NCBI GenBank assembly: GCA_900708905.1
Contig: CAADRB010000015.1
Span: forward strand, 1,198,040-1,262,039
Reading direction: 5' to 3'
DNA from: Hymenolepis diminuta
Lineage: Eukaryota > Platyhelminthes > Cestoda > Cyclophyllidea > Hymenolepididae
DNA: 64,000 nucleotides
Below the pieces are notes generated by a model. That model ran no database searches. It had not been told where the DNA came from and saw only the letters and a program-made list of their open reading frames with translations. The translations under genes and the position numbers were made by a program. Positions 59,401 to 64,000 of the stretch are shown here, piece after piece (the stretch's first letter is position 1; every line of letters starts with the position of its first letter).

Positions 59401-62330
59401 TGAGGTGATTGTAGAGAAACCCGACAAAACCCGTGGATTCGTTAAATACCCACGCACAAAGGTCAAGTATCGTAATGTAGATGCTCGTTTGAATGATTGG
59501 TTGGAGGTGTACTCTCATCGCAATGTTCGTAAAACCCTTAAGACTCAATCTGCTCGTTGTATGGACTGTGGCGTTCCATTCTGTCAATCTAGTTTTGGAT
59601 GCCCTCTTGGTAATCTTATTCCTAATTGGAATGATTTAGTCTATAAGGTGAGATGAGAGTTATGGTCAAACTTATCTACATAAGTTTCTATAGAAATTCA
59701 ATAGCCTGGAAACTTTTTCGTTCCTTGATTATAGGACAAATGGGTGGATGCATACGAGGCAATGGCGCAGACAAACAACTTCCCCGAATTTACGGGCCGC
59801 GTGTGTCCTGCGCCATGTGAGGGTGCCTGCGTGTTGGGAATTATTGAACCGGCGGTGACAATCAAAAATATCGAGTGTGCGATCGGTGAAGTGGGCTGGG
59901 AGAGAGGTCTTAATATACCTCGACCGGTATCAAACGATAAGCTGACCGGCAAACGTGTCGCCATTGTTGGATCTGGACCTGCTGGCCTTGCCTGTGCCGC
60001 TCAGCTCATTAAAGTCAGTTAATTTTACCGTTTTTTACTCTTTTATACTTTAATATGACCTCGGTTTAGACCTCACTCAACTTCTATAAATGAATTCAAG
60101 TGTAAGGACCACTTACTAAAATCAAATATATAAATATGGTTTGGTAGGTTAGACCAATTCTAGAGTGATATCAGTTTTGTACTCGGGTCTTATCTACACA
60201 CTAGTTGTCAAGAGCGAACGTGATTTTATCAGAGATTAATATAATTATTATATGAAAACCATATCAACTACGATAAGGCACACAATTGGGCCTTCTGGTG
60301 ACTTAGTTCCACTGTACGTTAAGATAGGACATTGTTCTCGAAGAAAGTCAGCTATCATATTGCTTTCAGCAATTGGTTTCTATCCTTACATTATTTTCAA
60401 TTGCGTCTTCGATTTTTCTCTTATGCACAGTGATGACTTAAACATGGCATATCGCTAGTCCCAATCATCATGCTGACCAGCAATTAGAAAATATCGGCAT
60501 AAACAGTATAAACAGTGGTTATTGTTATCACCGATGACAGAGCTAAAACATTTATAAACTTCCTAACAAGTAAAAATAGAAGGTTAGTTTCGAATTCAAA
60601 AAAGAGGGAGGGTGGGTAGAAAAATAAGCCTTAGAATCTGGATTTCGTTTAAGGAAAAGCCTGCTTATGGATTTAGCGTCTGTTTCAGAGAGATTAGCTT
60701 TGCTTCTAGTAGGAATGACTTAGTTTAAAATGATGAGAGCTCCTTAAAATTACATATTTCTTCTAAGAAATTCAAGCTGATCATTTTAGGACGAACAAAC
60801 TAGCTTCATCATTATTATTCAAATAAAGGTTTTACGCAAGAACAGTTGATCGGTAGTCCAGTTTTACTTCAAATAAATCAAGCTCGAAGAAACCGGGAAT
60901 GATAATATACATTTTCATACACCAAAAGACTTGTCTTTTTCCAATTATTTAAAGAATCGGAATTCTTTTTCTCAGGTTGGTCATAAAGTAGTCGTCATGG
61001 AACGTCGCAACTTGCCAGGGGGCCTTCTTCGTTACGGTATTCCGACTATGAAGCTGGACCGCGGTGTACTCGACCGTAGACTCAAGCTGATGGAAGCCGA
61101 TGGTGTGGAGTTCGTGTGTAACACACAGATTGGAACCAATGGCCTCGCTCAGGATCCAAATGCAGCATGCCGTCCGGTGGATGAGAATGTCAACGTTATT
61201 CCTGCCAAGAAGCTACTGGAGGATTTTGATGCTGTAGTGCTTTGCCTTGGCTCCACTTGGCCTCGCGATATTAATATCCCTGGTAGGTGAATCTATTCTG
61301 AAACGTATCGAATTTCGTTTCTTTTCCGTTAATTGATTCAGTGCTGACCAGTTCCATTTTTTCCAGCTCAAGTTACTAGCATAGTTCAGAGGCGAAATGA
61401 AATATGGAGAAATTAAATTAATCTATACCACACATAATTCTAATGATTCAACATTGTTTGAAGGACTATCTAGCCTTTCAACAAGGAGAGGGGTGAAAGG
61501 GAGTAAAATAGAATGAGGTCAAAAGGACTTGACGAGGGTAAAAGCATGATCACGTGAATAGATATATATCACTTATTTGTAGGCTGATAATTTTGTAGTA
61601 TATTGCCATCTCATGCTGATTTCGTTCGCAACATTATTTCTGATGAATGTCTAACATAGGTCATAGATAAATGCTAAAAATCTTTTAGATAACTCGTATA
61701 CTATCTCTAATAATTCAAACTCTGAGCTCGTCAATAAAGTAAAAGCTTTAGACGTGGCCATAGATACTTGTCAGTGACTCAATAATTGTTAAATGTCTTT
61801 CTTCACATACCTCTTATTATTATTACTCATTCTAGCGCCAAGTAAAACAATACAATGATTAACAGTCCAAGAGGATAAGATTTCGGGAAACAGTAAATAG
61901 TCCGATAGGTGATGAACCACATGCATCCAAGGGCTCCTACTCCATTGAATTTTGGATTCATTTGTTTATCTGCTTTATATTTGTTCAGAATTTAGGGACC
62001 AGTTGGTTGAATTGAGTGGTAGATCATATCATCTCTTGTAACCAAGATTCGTTTGTTGATACTAAGTAAGTACTTTTTAAAATTTTACTTTCAACATTTT
62101 CAGGTCGTGACCTAGAAGGCATTCACTTCGCCATGAGCTTCCTTGAGCGCTGGCAACGCAAGCAGAACACGTCGAACAGGCCTCTGCCGACCGCCATCAC
62201 TCCAGGAGAGTCAGCGCTACGTCTCCAAGAAGAGGTCTCCGATCTGCCCACTTTGGCATCCGGCAAGCGAGTCATCGTTATTGGAGGTGGTGATACGGGT
62301 GTCGATTGTATCGCTACTTCTACTCGAATG
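29240..62330 (+). CDS. GLT1: Glutamate synthase (GOGAT), NAD(P)H-dependent fused enzyme; 24 exons, 3' end outside window
   Basis: Makes two L-glutamates from L-glutamine and 2-oxoglutarate with electrons from NAD(P)H, through FAD, Fe-S clusters and FMN. The 24 exons join with consistent phase into 2076 codons: propeptide 1-67; catalytic Cys68 (HDACGVGF); class-II glutamine amidotransferase to about 500 ([18 protein letters not shown]); central domain to about 830; FMN domain about 870-1300 ([19 protein letters not shown], cysteines C-x5-C-x4-C); glycine-rich C-terminal domain to about 1640; acidic alanine-rich linker; GltD-like domain from about 1735 with two cysteine clusters, FAD site [14 protein letters not shown] and second nucleotide site [10 protein letters not shown]. 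The GltB-GltD fusion is the form of fungal, plant and invertebrate enzymes (about 2100-2200 residues). About 170-190 residues remain beyond base 64000. NADH versus NADPH use cannot be told. Start chosen as the first in-frame ATG; Met19 (29294) is an alternative. Confidence 0.93.
29489..30834 (+). other. GOGAT intron 1 (1.3 kb)
   Basis: GTAAGC to ATTGCAG. Contains scattered short frames (longest 70-73 codons on either strand) with no motif. No repeat copy recognised. Confidence 0.7.
30835..30965 (+). CDS. GLT1: GOGAT exon 2: glutaminase core
   Basis: Acceptor ATTGCAG, donor GC|GTAAGT, phase 2. Carries [20 protein letters not shown], the family signature HRGA...DGKTGDGAG, then [10 protein letters not shown]. 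This stretch lines the glutamine pocket of the amidotransferase domain. Confidence 0.9.
30966..33077 (+). other. GOGAT intron 2 (2.1 kb)
   Basis: GTAAGT to TTATAG. AT-rich; no supported exon, RNA gene or repeat seen. An open frame reads through the acceptor into exon 3 (32998-33369) but the upstream part does not match the family. Confidence 0.7.
33078..33285 (+). CDS. GLT1: GOGAT exon 3: glutaminase domain
   Basis: Acceptor GTGTTATAG adds one base to the split alanine codon; donor CTTCAG|GTTAGA, phase 0. Encodes [13 protein letters not shown], the conserved PxxGxYAVGMxF strand of the family, followed by [13 protein letters not shown], equivalent to the WR-x-VP-x(3)-LG element. Confidence 0.88.
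33370..33429 (+). CDS. GLT1: GOGAT exon 4 (60 bases): glutaminase domain
   Basis: Twenty codons, [20 protein letters not shown], between TTTTTAG and AAG|GTAGGC, phase 0 at both ends. Recognised by position and splice sites, between the EP-x-I/V element and the LRK segment of the next exon. Too short to be found by open-frame length alone. Confidence 0.8.
33701..33793 (+). CDS. GLT1: GOGAT exon 5: glutaminase domain
   Basis: Acceptor CATTCCAG, donor AAA|GTGAGT, phase 0. Its 31 residues include FFLRKYA and [12 protein letters not shown], matching the LRK...YI-x-SLS-x-xT-x-VYKG stretch of glutamate synthases. It is below usual open-frame length cut-offs. Confidence 0.88.
33864..34037 (+). CDS. 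GLT1: GOGAT exon 6: glutaminase active-site loop
   Basis: Acceptor TGTTTCAG, donor AGA|GTAAGT, phase 0. Encodes [24 protein letters not shown] and [10 protein letters not shown]. Arg, Asn and Gly of these motifs bind glutamine and form the oxyanion hole in class-II amidotransferases. Confidence 0.93.
34105..34384 (+). CDS. GLT1: GOGAT exon 7: glutaminase domain
   Basis: Acceptor TTTTCAG, donor CCCG|GTAGGT, phase 1. Carries [24 protein letters not shown] and EPWDGP, all standard landmarks of the amidotransferase part (SDSGSFDN, MVPEAWQ, EPWDGP). Confidence 0.93.
34385..36995 (+). other. GOGAT intron 7 (2.6 kb)
   Basis: GTAGGT to TCTTCAG. A 121-codon open frame at 35017-35382 has no recognised motif and no splice sites placing it in the GOGAT frame. 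Contains short A+T palindromic words near 36070-36100. No other feature seen. Confidence 0.65.
36996..37276 (+). CDS. GLT1: GOGAT exon 8: end of glutaminase domain
   Basis: Acceptor GTCTTCAG, donor GGA|GTAAGT, phase 0. Contains [20 protein letters not shown], then [10 protein letters not shown] and [12 protein letters not shown], strongly conserved throughout glutamate synthases. The open frame continues upstream of the acceptor but that part does not resemble the family. Confidence 0.93.
37277..44684 (+). other. GOGAT intron 8 (7.4 kb, largest found)
   Basis: GTAAGT to CCTTGTAG. Mostly AT-rich; includes a short GTAGTAGTAGCAGCAGCAG run near 38976 and a distinct GC- and pyrimidine-rich patch at about 41640-42230. 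Open frames of 84 (40147-40401), 68 (41965-42171) and 99 codons (42751-43050) show no recognised motif. Confidence 0.65.
41640..42230. other. Compositionally distinct patch in intron 8
   Basis: Richer in G+C than the flanks, with GCTGCTTCTGCTACCGCCGC-type triplets, purine-rich AGGGGAGGGAAC, a GTGCATGCACATACACTCAC alternating stretch, (CT)n at 42041-42056 and a long C/T tract at 42180-42230. No coding motif. Could be an intronic enhancer, an internal promoter, or an old insertion. Confidence 0.35.
44685..44899 (+). CDS. GLT1: GOGAT exon 9: glutaminase-central domain junction
   Basis: Acceptor CCTTGTAG, donor ACACA|GTAAGC, phase 2. Ends with [16 protein letters not shown], matching the QRAFGYT-x-EDLE-x-IL-x-PM element. 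The preceding 45 residues ([20 protein letters not shown]...) are longer and less conserved than in bacterial GltB. Confidence 0.9.
44900..49351 (+). other. GOGAT intron 9 (4.5 kb)
   Basis: GTAAGC to TCAAAAG. AT-rich with no supported exon, RNA gene or repeat copy. Open frames at 46474-46671 and 48416-48610 show no motif. Confidence 0.65.
49352..49502 (+). CDS. GLT1: GOGAT exon 10: central domain
   Basis: Acceptor ATCAAAAG completes a split glutamine codon; donor TTG|GTATGT, phase 0. Contains [17 protein letters not shown] and [19 protein letters not shown], among the most conserved segments of the family. The acceptor lacks a strong pyrimidine tract next to the AG but one lies 10-25 bases upstream. 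Confidence 0.93.
50214..50852 (+). CDS. GLT1: GOGAT exon 11 (longest): central domain into FMN domain
   Basis: Acceptor CCTAACTAG, donor AAG|GTACGT, phase 0; 213 codons. Begins [15 protein letters not shown], the counterpart of the IGP-x-x-NLL-x-x element, and includes [34 protein letters not shown] and [12 protein letters not shown], the links from the central to the FMN-binding domain. Confidence 0.93.
50922..51284 (+). CDS. GLT1: GOGAT exon 12: FMN domain entry
   Basis: Acceptor CCCCTCAG, donor CAG|GTGAGT, phase 0. Carries [20 protein letters not shown], the lysine-containing KMGISTL-x-SY-x-GAQIFE signature, then GLSQDVVD and RIAGSGFD. It precedes the FMN site proper. Confidence 0.93.
51285..51846 (+). 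other. GOGAT intron 12 (0.56 kb)
   Basis: GTGAGT to ATTGTAG; no further feature recognised. Confidence 0.75.
51847..52386 (+). CDS. GLT1: GOGAT exon 13: FMN-binding barrel
   Basis: Acceptor ATATTGTAG; 180 codons ending YSIEDLAQ at CAG|GCAAGA, a GC donor. Contains [61 protein letters not shown] and [17 protein letters not shown], all FMN and 2-oxoglutarate site landmarks. Without the GC donor the frame would run on through the next 29 codons into exon 14. Confidence 0.92.
52387..52473 (+). other. GOGAT intron 13: 87-base GC-AG intron without stop codons
   Basis: Starts GCAAGA after CAG and ends TTCTCTTTTGCAG. Length is 29 codons and every codon is sense in the gene frame. Its translation does not resemble the family, where LAQ is followed directly by LIYDLK, so I treat it as an intron. 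If kept in the mRNA it adds 29 residues without a frameshift. Confidence 0.75.
52474..52572 (+). CDS. GLT1: GOGAT exon 14: FMN domain
   Basis: Acceptor TTTTGCAG, donor AAG|GTTTGA, phase 0. Its 33 residues include [10 protein letters not shown] and [20 protein letters not shown], the catalytic-domain strand VKLV-x-E-x-GVG-x-IA-x-GVAKA that ends in the next exon. Confidence 0.92.
52930..53110 (+). CDS. GLT1: GOGAT exon 15: FMN domain, phosphate-binding loop
   Basis: Acceptor TTCTACAG, donor ACAG|GTGAGT, phase 1. Contains [13 protein letters not shown] in the form [20 protein letters not shown] and [14 protein letters not shown]. These residues hold the FMN phosphate and connect it to the Fe-S loop. 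Confidence 0.93.
53111..54025 (+). other. GOGAT intron 15 (0.9 kb)
   Basis: GTGAGT to TGTCTAG; AT-rich, no further feature recognised. Confidence 0.75.
54026..54306 (+). CDS. GLT1: GOGAT exon 16: 3Fe-4S cluster region
   Basis: Acceptor CTGTCTAG, donor AGA|GTAAGT, phase 0. [15 protein letters not shown] is followed by [17 protein letters not shown]: the first three cysteines have the C-x5-C-x4-C spacing of the 3Fe-4S ligands in bacterial Glt[16 protein letters not shown] follows, as in the family. Confidence 0.94.
54376..54400. other. Assembly gap (25 N) next to a G run
   Basis: Preceded by GTGGGGG and followed by GG. Likely a G homopolymer or a G-rich tract that could not be read through. 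It lies in an intron and does not affect the coding model. Confidence 0.8.
54820..54831. repeat. 12-base C homopolymer
   Basis: Follows TCTCTCT and precedes TTTAATTAA. On the minus strand it is TTAAA plus 12 Gs, the same arrangement as at 28807-28822. It sits about 30 bases beyond the SINE-like copy. Confidence 0.7.
54861..54935 (-). repeat. SINE-like repeat copy with tRNA-like head
   Basis: On the minus strand: GCGCAGTGGTTAGCAGTATG (A-box region), CTGTGAAGTCAGGTGTTCGA (B-box region), then AGAATGGCCAA. The last two blocks match the copy at 57025-57180 closely. Best example of the tRNA-like 5' end. Confidence 0.55.
55108..55548 (+). CDS. GLT1: GOGAT exon 17: GltB C-terminal part
   Basis: Acceptor ATTTTTAG, donor GAA|GTATGC, phase 0; 147 codons. 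Begins with the QRSDHTNEK stretch, then [11 protein letters not shown], and holds the segment leading to [20 protein letters not shown] (compare NTDR-x-x-GA-x-LS in the family). Confidence 0.92.
55549..56464 (+). other. GOGAT intron 17 (0.9 kb)
   Basis: GTATGC to CTGACAG. Open frames of 68 and 82 codons show no motif. Locally pyrimidine-rich around 56030-56100. Confidence 0.7.
56465..56753 (+). CDS. GLT1: GOGAT exon 18: glycine-rich C-terminal domain
   Basis: Acceptor TCTGACAG, donor GAAG|GTGAGG, phase 1. Carries [36 protein letters not shown] and GNACLYGA, the right-handed beta-helix motifs (GSAGQSFGAF, GDANDYVGKGLSGG) that end the alpha part. Confidence 0.94.
56754..58003 (+). other. GOGAT intron 18 (1.25 kb) with a SINE-like copy
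   Basis: GTGAGG to TGAACAG. A plus-strand SINE-like repeat lies at 57025-57180; nothing else recognised. Confidence 0.7.
57025..57180 (+). repeat. SINE-like repeat copy with B-box
   Basis: Contains AGTGGCTATTATGCTCGTCT (A-box region) and GCAGGTTCGATGCCC, a good match to the pol III B-box GGTTCRANNCC, then GTAATGGCCAATTGCGCC. Aligns block by block with the copy at 63835-64000. Confidence 0.6.
58004..58245 (+). CDS. GLT1: GOGAT exon 19: end of beta-helix domain
   Basis: Acceptor CTGAACAG, donor CTG|GTATGT, phase 0. Encodes [19 protein letters not shown] and [15 protein letters not shown], the family's [11 protein letters not shown] and GMSGG-x-AYV elements. Confidence 0.94.
58246..59072 (+). 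other. GOGAT intron 19 (0.8 kb)
   Basis: GTATGT to CATTTTAG; no further feature recognised. Confidence 0.75.
59073..59279 (+). CDS. GLT1: GOGAT exon 20: end of GltB part and linker
   Basis: Acceptor CATTTTAG, donor GGA|GTAAAT, phase 0. Starts [19 protein letters not shown], the last conserved helix of the alpha part (WFVKVMP-x-DY in others), then an acidic, alanine-rich stretch ([17 protein letters not shown]) that is not conserved and likely a flexible linker. Confidence 0.88.
59357..59647 (+). CDS. GLT1: GOGAT exon 21: linker and start of GltD-like domain
   Basis: Acceptor CTTCATAG, donor AAG|GTGAGA, phase 0. After the linker come TRGFVKYPR and [11 protein letters not shown]...[13 protein letters not shown], the first cysteine cluster for the 4Fe-4S centres of the beta part (CMDCG-x-PFC, GCPLGN). 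Confidence 0.94.
59735..60013 (+). CDS. GLT1: GOGAT exon 22: second cysteine cluster and FAD site
   Basis: Acceptor GATTATAG, donor AAA|GTCAGT, phase 0. Holds [20 protein letters not shown], which carries three cysteines, then NIECAI and [17 protein letters not shown], a GxGxxG dinucleotide fold for FAD. Confidence 0.95.
60014..60975 (+). other. GOGAT intron 22 (1.0 kb)
   Basis: GTCAGT to TTCTCAG; no further feature recognised. Confidence 0.75.
60976..61282 (+). CDS. GLT1: GOGAT exon 23: GltD-like domain
   Basis: Acceptor TTTCTCAG, donor CCTG|GTAGGT, phase 1. Contains [14 protein letters not shown], a hallmark of the GltD/DPD family, and [18 protein letters not shown], the conserved LA-x-GA-x-x-PRDLPIPGR strand whose last residues lie in exon 24. 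Confidence 0.94.
61283..62103 (+). other. GOGAT intron 23 (0.8 kb)
   Basis: GTAGGT to CATTTTCAG; no further feature recognised. Confidence 0.75.
62104..62330 (+). CDS. GLT1: GOGAT exon 24: NAD(P)H-binding site (last exon in window)
   Basis: Acceptor CATTTTCAG, donor ATG|GTGAGT, phase 0. Encodes [12 protein letters not shown] and [19 protein letters not shown], the second nucleotide-binding fold, where NAD(P)H docks. About 170-190 residues of the GltD-like domain and the stop codon must follow beyond the window. Confidence 0.94.
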
Positions 62331-62764
62331 GTGAGTTTAATCTTTGAGGACAAATAATACACGAGCGGACGTATTAATTCGAAATAGAACTTGTCTCTTC
62401 TTTAATACAAAGCGATGTTTTAAGGTCAATATATATAAGACTTGTATTTATCTACCTTCTTCGTGAACTTATTATCAATGTGCGCCTCATTATTAGTCAT
62501 TGTCAGACCACATGATAAACTCACTCTGAGACACGGCGATCTGAGTATAGCATTTAAAATGTACGGACAATTCGAACTAGGTTGTGAATTTATTGAAGAC
62601 CAATATCTATTGCAATCATTACAGAACCGTCTTTTATATGCTATGCTCCAACTAAAGTTTCCCATATGTCTCAAAGAATGAGATTCTAAGGGCACAGAAT
62701 TCCGGTTGATCGCTCTCATTATATAATTTTCAATAATGAGATCAGATCTTATGACCTGTAATTT

Positions 62765-62815
62765 GGCAGACGTTCATGCTAACCATTGCCTCACCAGGAG
62801 ACTGAAAATATTTCC
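62765..62815 (-). repeat. Possible SINE-like fragment
   Basis: On the minus strand GAGGCAATGGTTAGCATGAA resembles the A-box end of the copy at 54861-54935. The B-box half is not clear. Confidence 0.3.
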
Positions 62816-62904
62816 AAACCCATTTGGAAAAGTTTTAACAGCATCTGATATCCTGGAACCTCTAGTGAGAAACTCTCATTCCTCCACACCTCCTGCTGAC
62901 CAGA

Positions 62905-63000
62905 GTTAAACAGTGTGGTTGGCCATCCAAATTACTGGATGTGCAGTGATAAATTTTGATCCTGTGATCTTCGGCTTTGTAGGCGTACACGCTAACCAGA
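62905..63000 (-). repeat. SINE-like repeat copy
   Basis: On the minus strand: CTGGTTAGCGTGTACGCCTA, then CAAAGCCGAAGATCACAGGAT, then GGATGGCCAACCACACTG. Same block order as the copies at 57025 and 63835. Confidence 0.45.
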
Positions 63001-63834
63001 ATATAAATAATAAGCCCATTTATTTAAAGATCGTGTGCAACATACCAATTGAACAATAGGATGTACATCTTTGAAGTTCCAATACAACTGAAGGGAGAGG
63101 CCTTATAGTTAGCTTTTCTGTGTTTTGACACTGTTCTCCAGCTTTGATTTAGTTCCGAAAACTGTATTTATAAAAAAAAACATTTCATTTCGTTGAGTAG
63201 CCTTGAATTTGGAATAAAAATGAAAATACGCATCCTGTAGCGCACAAAATAAGAAGAGTGGTTGCACGCCTTTTTTGTACGACATGCAGAATATAATATT
63301 TTCTGTTTCTATGAGGTGAGGATAATTAATCTACTGAGGATATGTTGAAAAGGATAAAAATCAAATTATTCATATCTCTAACTTAAAAGAAGTCATACAT
63401 TTCATTAATTGATGTTAATCCCGTAGGTTGGTATACAGCTTCACATTCATTCAACCGTGGAGAGTAAGTTAAATTAAATCCAAATGTTTTGCATATATTT
63501 GTGAATTTCAAGCATTCCTGTTTTATTAAACTGGAACTTATATCATTGAAAGTAGGCACTTTCCAGATTTGAATTAGCATACCATGGTTAATTCTCCCGC
63601 GCTCTCTCTTATTTGCATACTCTCTATACGGAAATGCCAATTATACACACACGCACTGCAAGGCCGTGTGAAAACAACCTGCAGTTACTATCCATCATGG
63701 TGGTCCGAAATTCAATCTATGAGTCGATGAAACATCTCCTATCTAAAATCAAGTTGTTATGAAATGGGAATTAAATAGGATAGCGAAATTTGAATTAGTT
63801 TGATTGAAAGGAAAATAAAGTCCGTGATGTGATT

Positions 63835-64000
63835 CACTATAATCGGTGGCTCCTCTGCAAAGTCGGAGATCGTGGATTCAGTTCCCATCAAGGCACACCT
63901 AGTGAGCAGAATGGCCAACTGCACTTGTTAAGTCTAGCTAATAAGGGAGTTGACAAAATTCGAGTTTCATATCTGGGAGACTTTATGGTGCTATTCTGCC
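63835..64000 (+). repeat. SINE-like repeat copy (cut by window edge)
   Basis: GGTGGCTCCTCTGCAAAGTC, GGATTCAGTTCCCATC (B-box-like) and AGAATGGCCAACTGCAC match the copy at 57025-57180 across about 150 bases. The 3' end may continue past base 64000. Confidence 0.6.

Larger units (their letters stand above)
62331..64000 (+). other. Start of GOGAT intron 24, more than 1.67 kb
   Basis: Begins GTGAGT. I searched for the remaining GltD segments (the E-x-LP...NPWP region) on the plus strand and saw none. It carries two or three SINE-like copies. Confidence 0.65.

Noticed and set aside
1..64000. CRISPR array, operon, prophage or bacterial defence system
   Set aside because: Spliced eukaryotic genes, no evenly spaced repeats and no bacterial gene clusters.

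Overview
This window is AT-rich eukaryotic nuclear DNA. The genes are split by GT-AG introns, exons are short (60-639 bases), the intergenic DNA has no long open frames, and tRNA-derived SINE-like repeats are scattered through it. Gene content is animal: a REPS-type EH-domain endocytic adaptor and a fused eukaryotic glutamate synthase. Glutamate synthase is absent from vertebrates but present in several invertebrates. I infer an invertebrate, most likely a flatworm (tapeworm or fluke) or another lophotrochozoan; the phylum is an inference and was not tested by any search.

Layout. At 336-377 (minus) a tiny exon may begin a small-GTPase gene that continues off the left edge (tentative). From about 10649 down to 1891 (minus) lie six joined exons of a REPS1/2-like protein: a serine-rich N-terminal part, an EH domain with an intact calcium-binding loop, an acidic serine-rich tract, and the C-terminal coiled coil typical of the family. 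A poly(A) signal sits at 1740-1745. The expected upstream EH domain of this family was not found. From 10650 to about 29100 I see no convincing exon, only repeats, a few hairpins and scattered short frames.

From 29240 to the right edge runs a single plus-strand gene for glutamate synthase (GOGAT). Twenty-four exons join without any phase conflict into 2076 codons. In order they encode a propeptide ending at the catalytic cysteine, the type-2 glutamine amidotransferase domain, the central domain, the FMN domain with the 3Fe-4S cysteines, the C-terminal glycine-rich domain, an acidic linker, and the GltD-like NAD(P)H domain with its cysteine clusters, FAD site and nucleotide-binding site. The last part of the GltD-like domain lies beyond base 64000. 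The protein would make two glutamates from glutamine and 2-oxoglutarate using NAD(P)H.

Points worth attention: a GC-AG intron of exactly 29 stop-free codons inside the FMN domain; a cluster of CCAAT boxes straddling the first candidate start codon; at least six copies of a tRNA-derived SINE-like repeat; a second 290-base dispersed repeat; and a 25-base N gap that abuts a G homopolymer. I found no operon, CRISPR, phage or other mobile defence system, and no evidence of a new multi-gene system.
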